Of a DNA stretch of 37,467 nt, positions 1 through 8,082 are shown one piece after another. Numbering within the stretch: the first letter of the stretch is position 1; every line of letters begins with the position of its first letter. The stretch comes from Gammaproteobacteria bacterium (GTDB lineage Bacteria; Pseudomonadota; Gammaproteobacteria; UBA6429; Thiohalophilaceae). Position numbers and translations under genes: made by a program. The stretch covers positions 1-37,467 of the forward strand of contig JAPHRJ010000020.1 in the NCBI GenBank assembly GCA_026196045.1, in the 5' to 3' direction. A model generated the notes under the pieces. It ran no database searches. It was not told the origin of the DNA and was given only the letters and a program-made list of their open reading frames with translations.

Positions 1-320
1 CTTATGCCGATAATATTACAGGTGCCACAGGCGGGTATGCTCCCGCAGCACCAGAGTGTCAGCAACATGTGACCTTTACAGAACAGGCTCAACAACAATG
101 TTCTGATTATGAAAAGACGTATCCTCAACTTAGAACATTAATCGAAAATTTAGTTGCGCTGGATCCTCGGCCAGCCTACAAAGCAGACGAAGAAGGAAGA
201 ATATTTTCGATGCGATTACTGGATTTTGATCTGCGCTGGACACAATCTAACGAGGGTATTTTTATTCTGGCACTGGATAGTGTTAGTCCAAACAGTAATA
301 ATAACGCATCAACTAAATAA
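1..320 (+). CDS. trmO: tRNA (N6-threonylcarbamoyladenosine-37-N6)-methyltransferase TrmO, C-terminal part
   Basis: The frame is open at the left edge (first complete codon at position 3), so the N-terminal SAM-binding domain lies outside the window. About 105 residues remain. The visible part carries the family's C-terminal signature DPRPAYK followed by an MRLLDFDLRW segment, which matches the small C-terminal domain of TrmO (TsaA/YaeB). TrmO methylates t6A37 of ACY-decoding tRNA-Thr to m6t6A using S-adenosylmethionine. The short tail after the last beta strand is rich in Asn and Ser and looks unstructured. The next gene starts 26 bases downstream on the same strand, so the two may be co-transcribed. 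The family call rests on the C-terminal motifs alone but these are distinctive. Confidence 0.85.
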   Translation, partial: YADNITGATGGYAPAAPECQQHVTFTEQAQQQCSDYEKTYPQLRTLIENLVALDPRPAYKADEEGRIFSMRLLDFDLRWTQSNEGIFILALDSVSPNSNNNASTK

Positions 321-345
321 TAAACCGGAACAAATTTGATTTAAC

Positions 346-1425
346 ATGAAACCTTCTATTTTTTCTTCATCTTCTGATTATATTGATGCCTTTAATGCAG
401 GGCTGGTCGAATTATTAAAGTATGACAACCTGGGTACATTGATTCTGGGTTGTGCCAATGCCAGTTTTGATCCGCTGATTTTTGACGCTACTCATGAAGC
501 ACTGTTACATCAGTTTGAACGATTACAATATCGTTATGTTGATGATTTCAAACAGGGACATCAGGTCAATGAAAGCGATGAAGATCTGCTGGTGTTTTTA
601 AAAATGATCAGTGTTGGCTTCGATAATCTTTCTGCAACTGAGTTTTGTCGCGAAGGTGTATGGGAAATGCAGTTTAATCATATTCGTGCATTTCGCCCCA
701 AACGTATGAGTGGTCAGATGGTGAACACGATTCTAAGGCCCTTTAGTGATAATAGATTTCATTTTAATAAATCGTTTATACAGAAAGAACGTTTTTGGGA
801 AGGGGATTTAGAGGGCCGTCAGGTTTCACTTTTTTATAATAAATATCCTTTTATGGATTACCATACCTTATTATTGCCTGACCGAGAAAAAGCACTGCCA
901 CAATATTTAGAGCAGGAATATCATGAATATGTCTGGTCGCTCTGTGAAGAGCTTGGTCAGAATCTTGAAGGGCTTGGCGTTGGTTATAATGCTCATGGTG
1001 CTCATGCTTCGGTGAATCACTTACATTTTCAGCTATATCTCCGGCCAACCGGACTACCTGTGATGGCAGGCAACTGGCGGCACAATGGTGGTCAGGATGA
1101 GTATCCGGCACAGTGTGAAGTCTTTAAAGATTGTGAACAGGCCTGGCTATACATTGAGGAGCTGCATGCTGCCCAGACGCCTTATAATCTGATCTACCAG
1201 CCGGGACGTATATTTATTTTCCCACGACAATTTCAGGGGAATTACTCACAGGCTGAGTGGAGTGGTGGCTTTTCCTGGTATGAAATGGGTGGGGGAACGA
1301 TCACTTTCAATCGACAGGCCTATAATGAACTGGTTGAAGATGATATTCTCGAAGAGTTTAAAAAATTGCGTCTGGACAACCAGGAGCAGTCAGCCCAGTC
1401 AGCGAGTATGCCACTGGAAGTCTAA
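346..1425 (+). CDS. HIT-superfamily nucleotidylyltransferase/phosphorylase-like protein
   Basis: A 359-residue protein with the histidine-triad-type motif HLHFQLYL at residues 225-232, preceded by a glycine/alanine-rich segment and VN, as in GalT, Ap4A phosphorylase and GDP-hexose phosphorylase (VTC2/GDPGP1) relatives. In that branch the second His is the nucleophile (here His227) and Gln229 takes the place of the third His. A beta-strand pair around residues 163-178 (Tyr-His followed by LLLP) resembles the substrate-cleft strands of GalT-like enzymes. The likely chemistry is transfer or phosphorolysis of a nucleoside diphosphate or dinucleotide, but the substrate cannot be read from the sequence. 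No clear Shine-Dalgarno precedes the ATG. It sits between trmO and a secreted thioredoxin-like gene on the same strand. I am confident of the superfamily, not of the reaction. Confidence 0.7.
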   Translation: MKPSIFSSSSDYIDAFNAGLVELLKYDNLGTLILGCANASFDPLIFDATHEALLHQFERLQYRYVDDFKQGHQVNESDEDLLVFLKMISVGFDNLSATEFCREGVWEMQFNHIRAFRPKRMSGQMVNTILRPFSDNRFHFNKSFIQKERFWEGDLEGRQVSLFYNKYPFMDYHTLLLPDREKALPQYLEQEYHEYVWSLCEELGQNLEGLGVGYNAHGAHASVNHLHFQLYLRPTGLPVMAGNWRHNGGQDEYPAQCEVFKDCEQAWLYIEELHAAQTPYNLIYQPGRIFIFPRQFQGNYSQAEWSGGFSWYEMGGGTITFNRQAYNELVEDDILEEFKKLRLDNQEQSAQSASMPLEV

Positions 1426-1445
1426 ATAATTTTATCGGGTATGAA

Positions 1446-1979
1446 ATGATGTATAGAAAAACAGGTTTTATCTTTTTTGTTGGTGTATTAATGGTGTTGT
1501 CACTTGGCAAAGTGCAGGCTGCATCCTCGCTATTTACCGATTTTGAAAATACGCCTCGTCAACTGGAAGAGTTCACCGGAAAGGGAAAATGGACCATTGT
1601 GATGATATGGGCGTCAGACTGCCACTTATGCAAAAAAGAGATCGGTTCCTATATAGAGTTCAATAATAGTGAGAAAAAGGTCAAGGCCCGTGTTATGGGT
1701 ATTTCTCTTGATGGGTCAGAAGGTAAGCCTGAGGCACAGGCCTTTATTGATAAATACAAAGTTGATTTTCCAAACCTGCTTGGTGAATACGAACGTGTTG
1801 AACGCTGGTATGAATACAAGACGGGACAGAACTGGAAGGGAACCCCCACGGTTCTTATTTATACCCCGGATGGTGAATTGCGTGCACAGCAGGCCGGAGC
1901 CGTGCCTGTGAAAATGATCGAGAAATTTATTTTGCGCGAATCAAAAATCGAAACATCTAAAGTCGAAACTGCTCAATAA
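1446..1979 (+). CDS. secreted TlpA/ResA-like thioredoxin-fold protein
   Basis: 177 residues. The N-terminus has a positively charged start, a hydrophobic core and a VQA-type cleavage site near residue 25, so export to the periplasm is likely. The mature part has a thioredoxin fold with the redox motif CHLC at residues 59-62 in the WAS-D-CHLC context, and a GTPT segment with the cis-proline near residue 132. This fits TlpA/ResA-type periplasmic thiol reductants, though the partner is unknown. Two adjacent ATG codons are possible starts, at 1446 and 1449. The gene lies 20 bases after the HIT-like gene and 21 bases before an FHA gene, which suggests a four-gene transcript with trmO. Confidence 0.8.
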   Translation: MMYRKTGFIFFVGVLMVLSLGKVQAASSLFTDFENTPRQLEEFTGKGKWTIVMIWASDCHLCKKEIGSYIEFNNSEKKVKARVMGISLDGSEGKPEAQAFIDKYKVDFPNLLGEYERVERWYEYKTGQNWKGTPTVLIYTPDGELRAQQAGAVPVKMIEKFILRESKIETSKVETAQ

Positions 1980-2000
1980 CCTAATAATTAAAACTGATAC

Positions 2001-2387
2001 ATGGCTTTACTGATTCAAGATAAGAAAGATACCGGGATCAAATTTCCGATCGATCAACAACGTATTCGTATTGGTCGTGGGGCAGATAACGATATCTGCA
2101 TTAATGATGAACTGGTAAGTAAAGATCATGCTGTGATCGAAGTGGTGCTGCGTTCAAAAGAGACAGCGGTGGTGGATTACCTGCTTCAGGATCTGGATAG
2201 CACGAACCATACTTTTGTTAATGACAGCCAGATCAAACTGCATAAACTTTCAAATGGTGATGTCATACGGATTGGGGTTAATAACTTCCGCTTTATTGAT
2301 GAAGATAGTGGTTCACTGGATGAGACTTCAAAACTTTATCGAACCTGGATACCCGGCGTGTTCTACACCGGGGATAAAAAGAAGTAG
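2001..2387 (+). CDS. FHA-domain protein
   Basis: 128 residues made up almost entirely of one forkhead-associated domain. The diagnostic elements are present: IGRG at residues 24-27 with DNDI, the VSKDHA segment at 39-44 (Ser40 and His43 are phosphothreonine-pocket residues), and DSTNHTFVN at 66-74, where the usual NGT is replaced by NHT. FHA domains bind phosphothreonine peptides, so this is probably an adaptor. No kinase gene is visible nearby. The C-terminal 30 residues are polar. A second FHA domain occurs in this window, fused to an ExeA-like ATPase at 30428-31645. The gene converges on a thioredoxin gene 39 bases away. Confidence 0.85.
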   Translation: MALLIQDKKDTGIKFPIDQQRIRIGRGADNDICINDELVSKDHAVIEVVLRSKETAVVDYLLQDLDSTNHTFVNDSQIKLHKLSNGDVIRIGVNNFRFIDEDSGSLDETSKLYRTWIPGVFYTGDKKK

Positions 2388-2426
2388 TCAGTTTAACTTT
2401 AGGCACCTTAAGCCAAATAGCTGAAC

Positions 2427-2786
2427 TTACAGCTCGGCATTCTCTTCAATAAATTTCTCAATAAATGAAGCCGGGTGCGCCCCACTGAAGCGGGCTTTTT
2501 CTTCACCGTTTTGAAATAAAATAATCGTGGGAAAACCGCGGACTCGGTATTTGCCGGCGATTTTCATATTTTCATCTTCGTCCACTTCAATTTTGGCCAG
2601 GGCCACCTGACCTTCAAATTCTGTAATTACTTTCTTGAGAATCGGGGCGATAACGATACAGGGTGAACACCAGTCTGCCCAGAGATCTAATAGCACCGGA
2701 CGTTGGTGTGAGGCGGTGATGACTTTTTCTTCAAAGTCATACAGATCCACATCGAAAATATCACTCTCGTTTTTCATGGCTTCCAT
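2427..2786 (-). CDS. thioredoxin-family protein (CSPC active site)
   Basis: 119 residues, a complete thioredoxin fold. The active site is WCSPC at residues 39-43 (Cys40, Cys43) and the cis-proline is in RGFPT (Pro86). CSPC differs from canonical CGPC, which changes the redox potential, and the N-terminal 20 residues are acidic. It resembles the thioredoxin domain of YbbN/CnoX-like proteins but lacks the TPR extension of that family. It is probably a cytoplasmic disulfide reductase or holdase-like protein. Two starts are possible: the ATG at 2786 and one three codons in, at 2777. The ribosome binding site is weak for both. It converges on the FHA gene. Confidence 0.85.
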   Translation of the reverse strand: MEAMKNESDIFDVDLYDFEEKVITASHQRPVLLDLWADWCSPCIVIAPILKKVITEFEGQVALAKIEVDEDENMKIAGKYRVRGFPTIILFQNGEEKARFSGAHPASFIEKFIEENAEL

Positions 2787-2958
2787 CTTATGGCTAAAAG
2801 CTGCGGATTATAAGCTCAATGTATGATTTTCGCTATATGACAATGGCTTAACCGGATTGAGTCCACAGATTCCTTTTGCCAATGTCGTTATACTGTCATT
2901 GAAGTTGTGAACAATAGTCTCCATTGAATGCATGACATCTTAAAAATATAGTCAGATT

Positions 2959-3459
2959 ATGAAAATTATTGATCAACACACCATAGTTGAGCTATGTGAT
3001 AAAGCTCGGGCCAGTGACCGGCGTCGAGCCCATCTAAACTTCCACCCGCAACTGGATGACCCTGTTCAGCGACTGGCAGTCGCGATTGAACCTGATAGTT
3101 ATATTCGTCCTCATCGACACCCGGAAGTGGGTAAGTGGGAACTATTTACAGTCTTACGTGGTCGATTCATGGTTTATCGCTTTGATGAGAAGGGAACGGT
3201 GTTAAATAAAGAACTATTGACCTCTACCGATGAGGCTGATGCCGCTTCCCTGATTGAAATGCCAGCAGGCAGTTGGCACTGTGTTATGGCACTGGATACG
3301 GGCTCGGTATTTTTTGAGGTCAAACCCGGACCTTATACTCCACTGGATGATAAGGATTTCGCAAGCTGGGCTCCCGCCGAAGGTTCAGCTGGAGTCAGTG
3401 ATTTTATGCAATGGTTAAAACAGGCAGAAGTGGGTGATTACCCCAGTAACGGAAAATAA
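2959..3459 (+). CDS. WbuC-family cupin-fold metalloprotein
   Basis: 166 residues with the WbuC-family pattern: an early RRRAHLNFHP segment, then the metal-binding cupin motif with PHRHPEVGKWELF (residues 51-63), and a second cupin motif around the PAGSWHCV segment. His and Glu side chains here would hold a divalent metal. The family was named from O-antigen loci, yet members often occur alone, as here, with no sugar-nucleotide genes nearby. The catalytic role is not established. A possible -10 hexamer TATACT lies at 2889-2894 without a convincing -35. The stop codon is immediately followed by the ATG of the next gene, which implies translational coupling. Confidence 0.8.
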   Translation: MKIIDQHTIVELCDKARASDRRRAHLNFHPQLDDPVQRLAVAIEPDSYIRPHRHPEVGKWELFTVLRGRFMVYRFDEKGTVLNKELLTSTDEADAASLIEMPAGSWHCVMALDTGSVFFEVKPGPYTPLDDKDFASWAPAEGSAGVSDFMQWLKQAEVGDYPSNGK

Positions 3460-4149
3460 ATGACAGATCGAAATTTAGAACAAAGAAATATTGAACTAGA
3501 AGAAATGGTGCTTCGAGAAAGTATTCTCAGCGCTAGTGGTTTGAATTCTGAAAACCTGCAAATAGGTATAAAGGGCGATCCTTCCCTGCGTGAAACCACC
3601 TATGCACGAAAAAAATATAATAGTGAAGTGGATGCGGTTTATGAAAACCTGGCTCCAAATTTAATGGAGTTGTTACTCAATCGCAGCACCTATCGTTTAT
3701 ACATTGGTTTTAATAATGGCGAGATCCGGACAACCTCAGTTTTTGATCCTCTGCGCATAGAAGTACATGGTGCTGAAAAAATGGCTGATCGAGCCTATAT
3801 CGAACGACAGTTTCCTGCGGTAGCTTATGAAGACAAGATACAGGTCATTCAAGATCTTTATAAAGGATTGATGGGTAATCCTATATATAAAAAGCTTCCC
3901 GATTACTGGCAAAGCATTCTTAATCGCCGTAATGAAAACTGGGAACCGATTGAAATGGATGAGGTCAGAACCGTACTGTCGACATTAAAGAGCATGCGGG
4001 ATATGCCGGAGTACTACATCCGAAACATTACCGTCTGTATGGTGCAAAGTATTATTCGCATCCAGTTCAACTGTGATGGAACTCAGCTTATTAGTGCTGA
4101 GAATTATCACCGCTTCCTGGAAGAAAATCTGGGCGTGTGCCCGCTATAG
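3460..4149 (+). CDS. conserved-looking protein of unknown function
   Basis: 229 residues, soluble, with no signal peptide or membrane segment. I do not recognise a family. The N-terminal 40 residues are polar and helical. The middle has alternating hydrophobic strands (for example around YRLYIGF and RIEVHG), and the remainder is mostly helical with a predicted hydrophobic helix near residues 185-200. No catalytic motif stands out. The start codon abuts the stop of the WbuC-like cupin gene with no spacer, so translation is probably coupled and the two products may act together. It is followed 45 bases later by htpX on the same strand. Confidence 0.65.
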   Translation: MTDRNLEQRNIELEEMVLRESILSASGLNSENLQIGIKGDPSLRETTYARKKYNSEVDAVYENLAPNLMELLLNRSTYRLYIGFNNGEIRTTSVFDPLRIEVHGAEKMADRAYIERQFPAVAYEDKIQVIQDLYKGLMGNPIYKKLPDYWQSILNRRNENWEPIEMDEVRTVLSTLKSMRDMPEYYIRNITVCMVQSIIRIQFNCDGTQLISAENYHRFLEENLGVCPL

Positions 4150-4194
4150 TTTTAATTATAAATGTACTGGAAATTAACTAGAGAAGAGTAAGAC

Positions 4195-5079
4195 ATGAAA
4201 CGCGTTGTACTTTTTATTGCTACCAATCTGGCGGTGATTCTGGTTTTAAGTATTACCCTGCGCATTCTCGGAGTGGATCGTATTCTGGATGAGCAGGGAT
4301 CTGGCCTGAACTTTAACAGCCTGTTAATTTTTTCCGCTGTCTTTGGATTTGGCGGTGCCTTGATTTCACTGCTGATATCCAAATGGACAGCCAAACGTTT
4401 TACGGGTGCTCAGGTTATTACGGAACCTCGTACCGCGCAGGAACGCTGGTTAGTGAGTACAGTGAAACGTCAGGCTGAAATGGCTGGTATTGGTATGCCT
4501 GAAGTGGCCATTTATCAGTCCAGTGATGTGAATGCGTTTGCTACGGGAGCCAGTCGTAATAATGCACTTGTTGCCGTGAGTACGGGCCTGCTACAAAGCA
4601 TGCGCCAGGAAGAAACTGAAGCGGTACTTGGGCATGAGGTTAGCCATGTGGCCAATGGTGACATGATTACCCTGGCACTTATTCAGGGTGTAGTGAATAC
4701 CTTTGTAATTTTCCTTTCGCGAGTTATTGGATACCTGGTTGATCGAGTCATTCTTAAGAATGAACGTGGTCATGGTATTGGTTTCTGGGTCACCACTATT
4801 GTGGCTGAATTAACTCTGGGAATTCTCGCCAGCATGATTACCATGTGGTTCAGCCGTCAGCGTGAGTTTCGTGCTGATGAAGGTGGAGCTAAACTGGCTG
4901 GAAGAGGGAACATGGTCGCGGCTTTACAACGTTTGCACCAGTTAAGTGGGCAGGCACCTTTACCGGATCAATTGGCAGCATTTGGTATTTCTGGCGGAAC
5001 CGTCAAGCGAATTCTGGGGCGGCTGTTGTTAACACATCCTCCTTTAGAAGAACGAATCCAGGCTTTAAAGGCCAAATAA
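4195..5079 (+). CDS. htpX: membrane zinc protease HtpX
   Basis: 294 residues, full length for HtpX. Hydrophobic segments near residues 4-26 and 42-62, plus two more around 160-182 and 196-218, give the expected four-helix inner-membrane topology. The M48 zinc motif HEVSH is at residues 147-151, and the third ligand is Glu224 in the REFRAD segment. HtpX degrades misfolded membrane proteins and works alongside FtsH in the heat and envelope stress response. The ATG is preceded by GAAGAG at a good distance. I see no obvious heat-shock promoter immediately upstream, so it may be read from the cupin gene. Confidence 0.95.
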   Translation: MKRVVLFIATNLAVILVLSITLRILGVDRILDEQGSGLNFNSLLIFSAVFGFGGALISLLISKWTAKRFTGAQVITEPRTAQERWLVSTVKRQAEMAGIGMPEVAIYQSSDVNAFATGASRNNALVAVSTGLLQSMRQEETEAVLGHEVSHVANGDMITLALIQGVVNTFVIFLSRVIGYLVDRVILKNERGHGIGFWVTTIVAELTLGILASMITMWFSRQREFRADEGGAKLAGRGNMVAALQRLHQLSGQAPLPDQLAAFGISGGTVKRILGRLLLTHPPLEERIQALKAK

Positions 5080-5129
5080 AACCAGGGCTTTCAGGAGTAT
5101 TCCGTGGGGTAATTCTGGGACAATCTCGT

Positions 5130-5135
5130 TATAAT
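5130..5135 (+). promoter_or_regulatory. possible -10 element (TATAAT) for the FKBP gene
   Basis: A consensus TATAAT lies 34 bases upstream of the FKBP start codon, in the 90-base gap after htpX. No good -35 hexamer is found at 16-18 bases, so this is a partial promoter call. Confidence 0.4.
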
Positions 5136-5169
5136 GTTTTCATTTTTTAACTAATGGGGAGAACATCTC

Positions 5170-5529
5170 ATGTCAGATGTAACAGAATTACAGATCATTG
5201 ATCATCAGGCGGGTGAGGGTGATGAGGCCGTGTCCGGTAAATCGATCCGGGTTCATTATTCAGGCTGGTTATATGATGAAGGCGCTGAAGCTAATAAAGG
5301 CACAAAATTTGATAGCTCTCTGGATCGTAATGATCCTTTCTCCTTTGTACTGGGAGCGGGTATGGTTATCCAGGGTTGGGATCAGGGTTTTGCTGGAATG
5401 CGAGTCGGTGGTCAACGGACTTTGGTTATTCCTGCTGAAATGGGTTATGGCGCTGCTGGTGCCGGTGGCGTTATTCCACCTGATGCGACGCTGGTATTTG
5501 ATGTGGAATTACTGGAAGTGAATGGTTAG
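5170..5529 (+). CDS. FKBP-type peptidyl-prolyl cis-trans isomerase
   Basis: 119 residues, a single FKBP domain with no signal peptide, so probably cytoplasmic. Family landmarks are visible: IRVHYSGWL near the N-terminus, [25 protein letters not shown] (the Val-Ile-Gln-Gly-Trp core of the active site), GGQRTLVIP, and [24 protein letters not shown] at the end. It catalyses cis-trans isomerisation of X-Pro bonds. The ribosome binding site GGGGAG lies well placed before the ATG. It is followed by a strong terminator shared with the convergent RRM gene. Confidence 0.95.
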   Translation: MSDVTELQIIDHQAGEGDEAVSGKSIRVHYSGWLYDEGAEANKGTKFDSSLDRNDPFSFVLGAGMVIQGWDQGFAGMRVGGQRTLVIPAEMGYGAAGAGGVIPPDATLVFDVELLEVNG

Positions 5530-5558
5530 TACTTCTTCTGTATTGAGTACAGGACATA

Positions 5559-5596
5559 AAAAAGGGGGGGCCTGATAAATCAGGCCCCCCCTTTTT
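5559..5596. terminator. bidirectional rho-independent terminator
   Basis: A perfect 17-bp inverted repeat with a TAAA loop (5576-5579). The stem has five A-T pairs at its base, then seven G-C pairs and CCTGA/TCAGG. It therefore has an oligo-T tract after the GC stem on either strand. It lies between the convergent FKBP (+) and RRM (-) genes and would stop both. Confidence 0.95.
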
Positions 5597-5612
5597 CATT
5601 ATGAGCTGAAGC

Positions 5613-6095
5613 TTAACTGGTCTGTTCAGCTTCTTCTTCACGTGGCTTACGTTCATTAGCAATATTCACTTTCAGCTCACGACCCTGGAACTCCTGACCA
5701 TTCAGGGCATTGACAGCACTCAGGGCATCTTTGCGACGCATCTCAACAAAACCAAAGCCGCGTGGTTTGCGGGTGACCCGGTCGGTCATCAGGCGTACCG
5801 CATGGACATCACCATATTGTTCGAACAGTTCACGCACGGCACCGGATGAGGCTTTGAACGCCAGGTTGCCAATAAAGATGGATTCAACTTTGGCAGAAGA
5901 CGCCAGCATGACATGGGTTGCCGCCAGCATTGCGCCAACGATGGCACCAGAAAGTACACCATAGGCAAAGCCCTGGGAAATATTGAGATTTTCAATTTGT
6001 AATACCGGTGCTAGTGGATAAGCAATGCAGCCTAGAATGAAGGCAATAATCAGGGATTTGAGAAAATATTTTGCAGTCGGAAATGTAAATTTCAT
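5613..6095 (-). CDS. membrane-anchored RNA-recognition-motif protein
   Basis: 160 residues from the ATG at 6095, chosen because it has AAGAG upstream and begins at the first hydrophobic helix; a longer frame to 6176 exists but adds an unlikely tail. Residues 12-30 and 42-64 form two hydrophobic helices, with glycines and alanines in the second. Residues 71-150 form one RRM with RNP2 (IFIGNL) and RNP1 (KPRGFGFVEM), so the aromatic RNA-stacking positions are intact. The C-terminus is charged (EREE-type). Bacterial RRM proteins are usually short and soluble, so the membrane hairpin in front is unusual. RNA-binding at the membrane is an inference. Confidence 0.85.
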   Translation of the reverse strand: MKFTFPTAKYFLKSLIIAFILGCIAYPLAPVLQIENLNISQGFAYGVLSGAIVGAMLAATHVMLASSAKVESIFIGNLAFKASSGAVRELFEQYGDVHAVRLMTDRVTRKPRGFGFVEMRRKDALSAVNALNGQEFQGRELKVNIANERKPREEEAEQTS

Positions 6096-6291
6096 ATCGT
6101 TATTACTCTTATAGTCATAGTATGTTTTAATTATCCTGAACCCCGAAACAAAGTAGTGGGGTGGAGTTCGAGTCACACAAGGTGTGCATAATATGCTGCA
6201 CCTAGATGGTGCTTATTCTACACAGATCTTTAACCAGCGTCTTCCTTACAGGAGGCAGGGGAATTTTAGATCAGTAATTACTAATATAGTT

Positions 6292-6516
6292 ATGAGTCGG
6301 GTTCGATTTTCACTGAATATTTCTGCTGAGACCTATCGTCACTATTACAGTGGCCATGCGCAGTTTGTGCAGGTTCGGAGTATTGATGGTCGACGGGTAC
6401 GTTTTCCGGCATCAAGCCTGCGACCTTATTTAAGTCATAAGGGAGTGCATGGCGAGTTTGAACTGGAATTTGATGAGAATAATAAACTTGTCGCGTTACG
6501 GCGCTTAAACCTGTGA
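6292..6516 (+). CDS. DUF2835 family protein
   Basis: 74 residues from the ATG at 6292 (MSRVRFSLN). An upstream ATG at 6184 would add 36 residues that do not look like protein, and family members begin at the RF-LNIS segment, so the shorter start is preferred. The body matches DUF2835: FSLNISAE, the YY-G-A region, VRSIDGRRVRFPA, LRPYLSHKGVHGEFEL and a terminal LRRL. Function is unknown; the fold is small and beta-rich. The family is largely gammaproteobacterial, which helps place the organism. It diverges from the RRM gene with about 200 bases between starts. Confidence 0.85.
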   Translation: MSRVRFSLNISAETYRHYYSGHAQFVQVRSIDGRRVRFPASSLRPYLSHKGVHGEFELEFDENNKLVALRRLNL

Positions 6517-6546
6517 AGGTTTAACTACCGGCTTAGCGTTATAGAA

Positions 6547-7206
6547 CTACAGGCCAACAAGTGCACGAATAAGCCCGGACACCAGCATAATCGTGGGCCA
6601 GATTACTTTTTCAAGCATCCCGGTCATAAATAAAAATAACACAATGAAAATCCCATAAGGTTCTACTCGACTCAGGGGATAAGATAAGTTTGCAGGTAAT
6701 AGTCCGACAGCTACACGTCCCCCATCAAGCGGAGGGAGAGGGATCAGGTTAAAAACCATAAGCAGGGTATTTAGCAGGATGCCGATGGTTCCCATATAGG
6801 TTAAAGGTACCGCAATATAACTTAGTTCAGCGGGCATAATGCTGGCAATCTTGGCAATGATGGCCCAGGCAATGGCCATTAATAAATTAGAGGCCGGTCC
6901 GGCCGCGGCAACCAGAACCATATCTTTTTTTGGATTACGCAGATTGCGCCAATCAATGGGGACAGGTTTAGCCCAGCCAAAGGCAATACCCAATGTCGCT
7001 ATCATAATAACTGGAACCAGGATGGTACCAACGGGATCAATGTGTTTAAGCGGGTTGAGAGTCAGCCGCCCCAGCATGGCCGCAGTCGGATCCCCTAGTT
7101 GTTTTGCCACCCAGCCATGGGCAACCTCATGCACGATAATGGCGAACAGCATGGGCAGGGCCGCAACAGCAACAAGCTGTGGAATGCTAAGATTTAGTAA
7201 GGACAT
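6547..7206 (-). CDS. site-2 protease family membrane metalloprotease (M50)
   Basis: 219 residues with several membrane segments. The zinc motif HEVAH is at residues 26-30, in the first helix. The partner motif NLIPLPPLDGG lies at about 153-163, supplying the conserved Asp. The LGDPTA segment after the first motif and the AAGPASNLLMA segment are typical of the minimal rhomboid-like group of S2P proteins (SpoIVFB-like, without PDZ or CBS domain). It would cleave substrate proteins within the membrane, but the substrate is unknown. GGAA precedes the ATG. It is divergent from the GDPD gene and converges on DUF2835. Confidence 0.9.
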   Translation of the reverse strand: MSLLNLSIPQLVAVAALPMLFAIIVHEVAHGWVAKQLGDPTAAMLGRLTLNPLKHIDPVGTILVPVIMIATLGIAFGWAKPVPIDWRNLRNPKKDMVLVAAAGPASNLLMAIAWAIIAKIASIMPAELSYIAVPLTYMGTIGILLNTLLMVFNLIPLPPLDGGRVAVGLLPANLSYPLSRVEPYGIFIVLFLFMTGMLEKVIWPTIMLVSGLIRALVGL

Positions 7207-7326
7207 CGGTTCCAGGCCAGGTTTCAGACTACAGTAAAAAAGCGATCATAACAGATTCAGGTAAGGAAACATAAAACCGGGCCGTTAATAAAAGTACCCT
7301 ATTCCAATATAAAAATCGTATTCAGC

Positions 7327-8082
7327 ATGGTAAATCCATATTTTAAAAAACTGGTTGCCCACCGAGGATATCCTCAGGCTTACCCGGAAAATTCTCTGGC
7401 TGGCATTGAAGCGGCCGCACAGGCTGGAGCCGTTTTTATCGAGGTAGATATCCAGTTAACCAGGAACAGTATTCCGGTGTTATTCCATGATCGGGATTTA
7501 AAACGGTTATGTCATCATGACGGTGCGATGCATGACTATGAATGGAAGCAGGTAAAAGGTTTCAGACTTTATAGTCCTGACAGCCAAATACAGACAACAG
7601 CACCCGTCGCATCATTAGAGCAGCTGGTTGAACTAATAAGCCGTTACCCAGAAATTACATTTTTTATAGAACTCAAGCGGATTAGCCTGACCAATTTTGG
7701 CGAAGAGGTCATGATCGAGTGTATTCGACATATGCTCAAGCCTGTACAGGAACAGTGTGTATTAATTTCCTATTCACTCCCTGCATTAGAGTATATTCGA
7801 ATCAATAGTCGCTTTAGTATTGGCGTGGTAATGGATCAGTGGAAGGACATTACCCTGAACAGGTTAAACAAGGAGATGTTAAAAAAATTAAAACCAGAAT
7901 ATGTTTTCTGTGATATTGACTCCTTACCTGAAGACGGAGACCTGGCATTTAATAACACCCGATTAGCGGTTTACGAGTGTGTTGATCCCGAGCGTGCGAT
8001 TCATGTTTTAAAGCGCGGAGTCGAACTGGTTGAAACTTTTGCTGTTGTCGAGATGGCTAAGGGCTTAAACCGGCATGAGTAA
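7327..8082 (+). CDS. glycerophosphodiester phosphodiesterase
   Basis: 251 residues, a full GDPD TIM barrel without signal peptide, so cytoplasmic. Catalytic residues are in place: His12-Arg13 (AHRG), Glu21 (PENS), Glu39 and Asp41 (EVDIQ), and His54 (FHD). It hydrolyses glycerophosphodiesters such as glycerophosphocholine to glycerol-3-phosphate and an alcohol. Its final codons overlap the start of the GlpD-like gene by 8 bases. The product glycerol-3-phosphate can thus be passed straight to the dehydrogenase made from the same mRNA. Confidence 0.93.
   Translation: MVNPYFKKLVAHRGYPQAYPENSLAGIEAAAQAGAVFIEVDIQLTRNSIPVLFHDRDLKRLCHHDGAMHDYEWKQVKGFRLYSPDSQIQTTAPVASLEQLVELISRYPEITFFIELKRISLTNFGEEVMIECIRHMLKPVQEQCVLISYSLPALEYIRINSRFSIGVVMDQWKDITLNRLNKEMLKKLKPEYVFCDIDSLPEDGDLAFNNTRLAVYECVDPERAIHVLKRGVELVETFAVVEMAKGLNRHE

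Noticed and set aside
6096-6291. tRNA-like segment near the TTCGAGTC sequence
   Set aside because: The T-arm-like bases are present, but no acceptor stem, D-arm or anticodon arm could be built around them.
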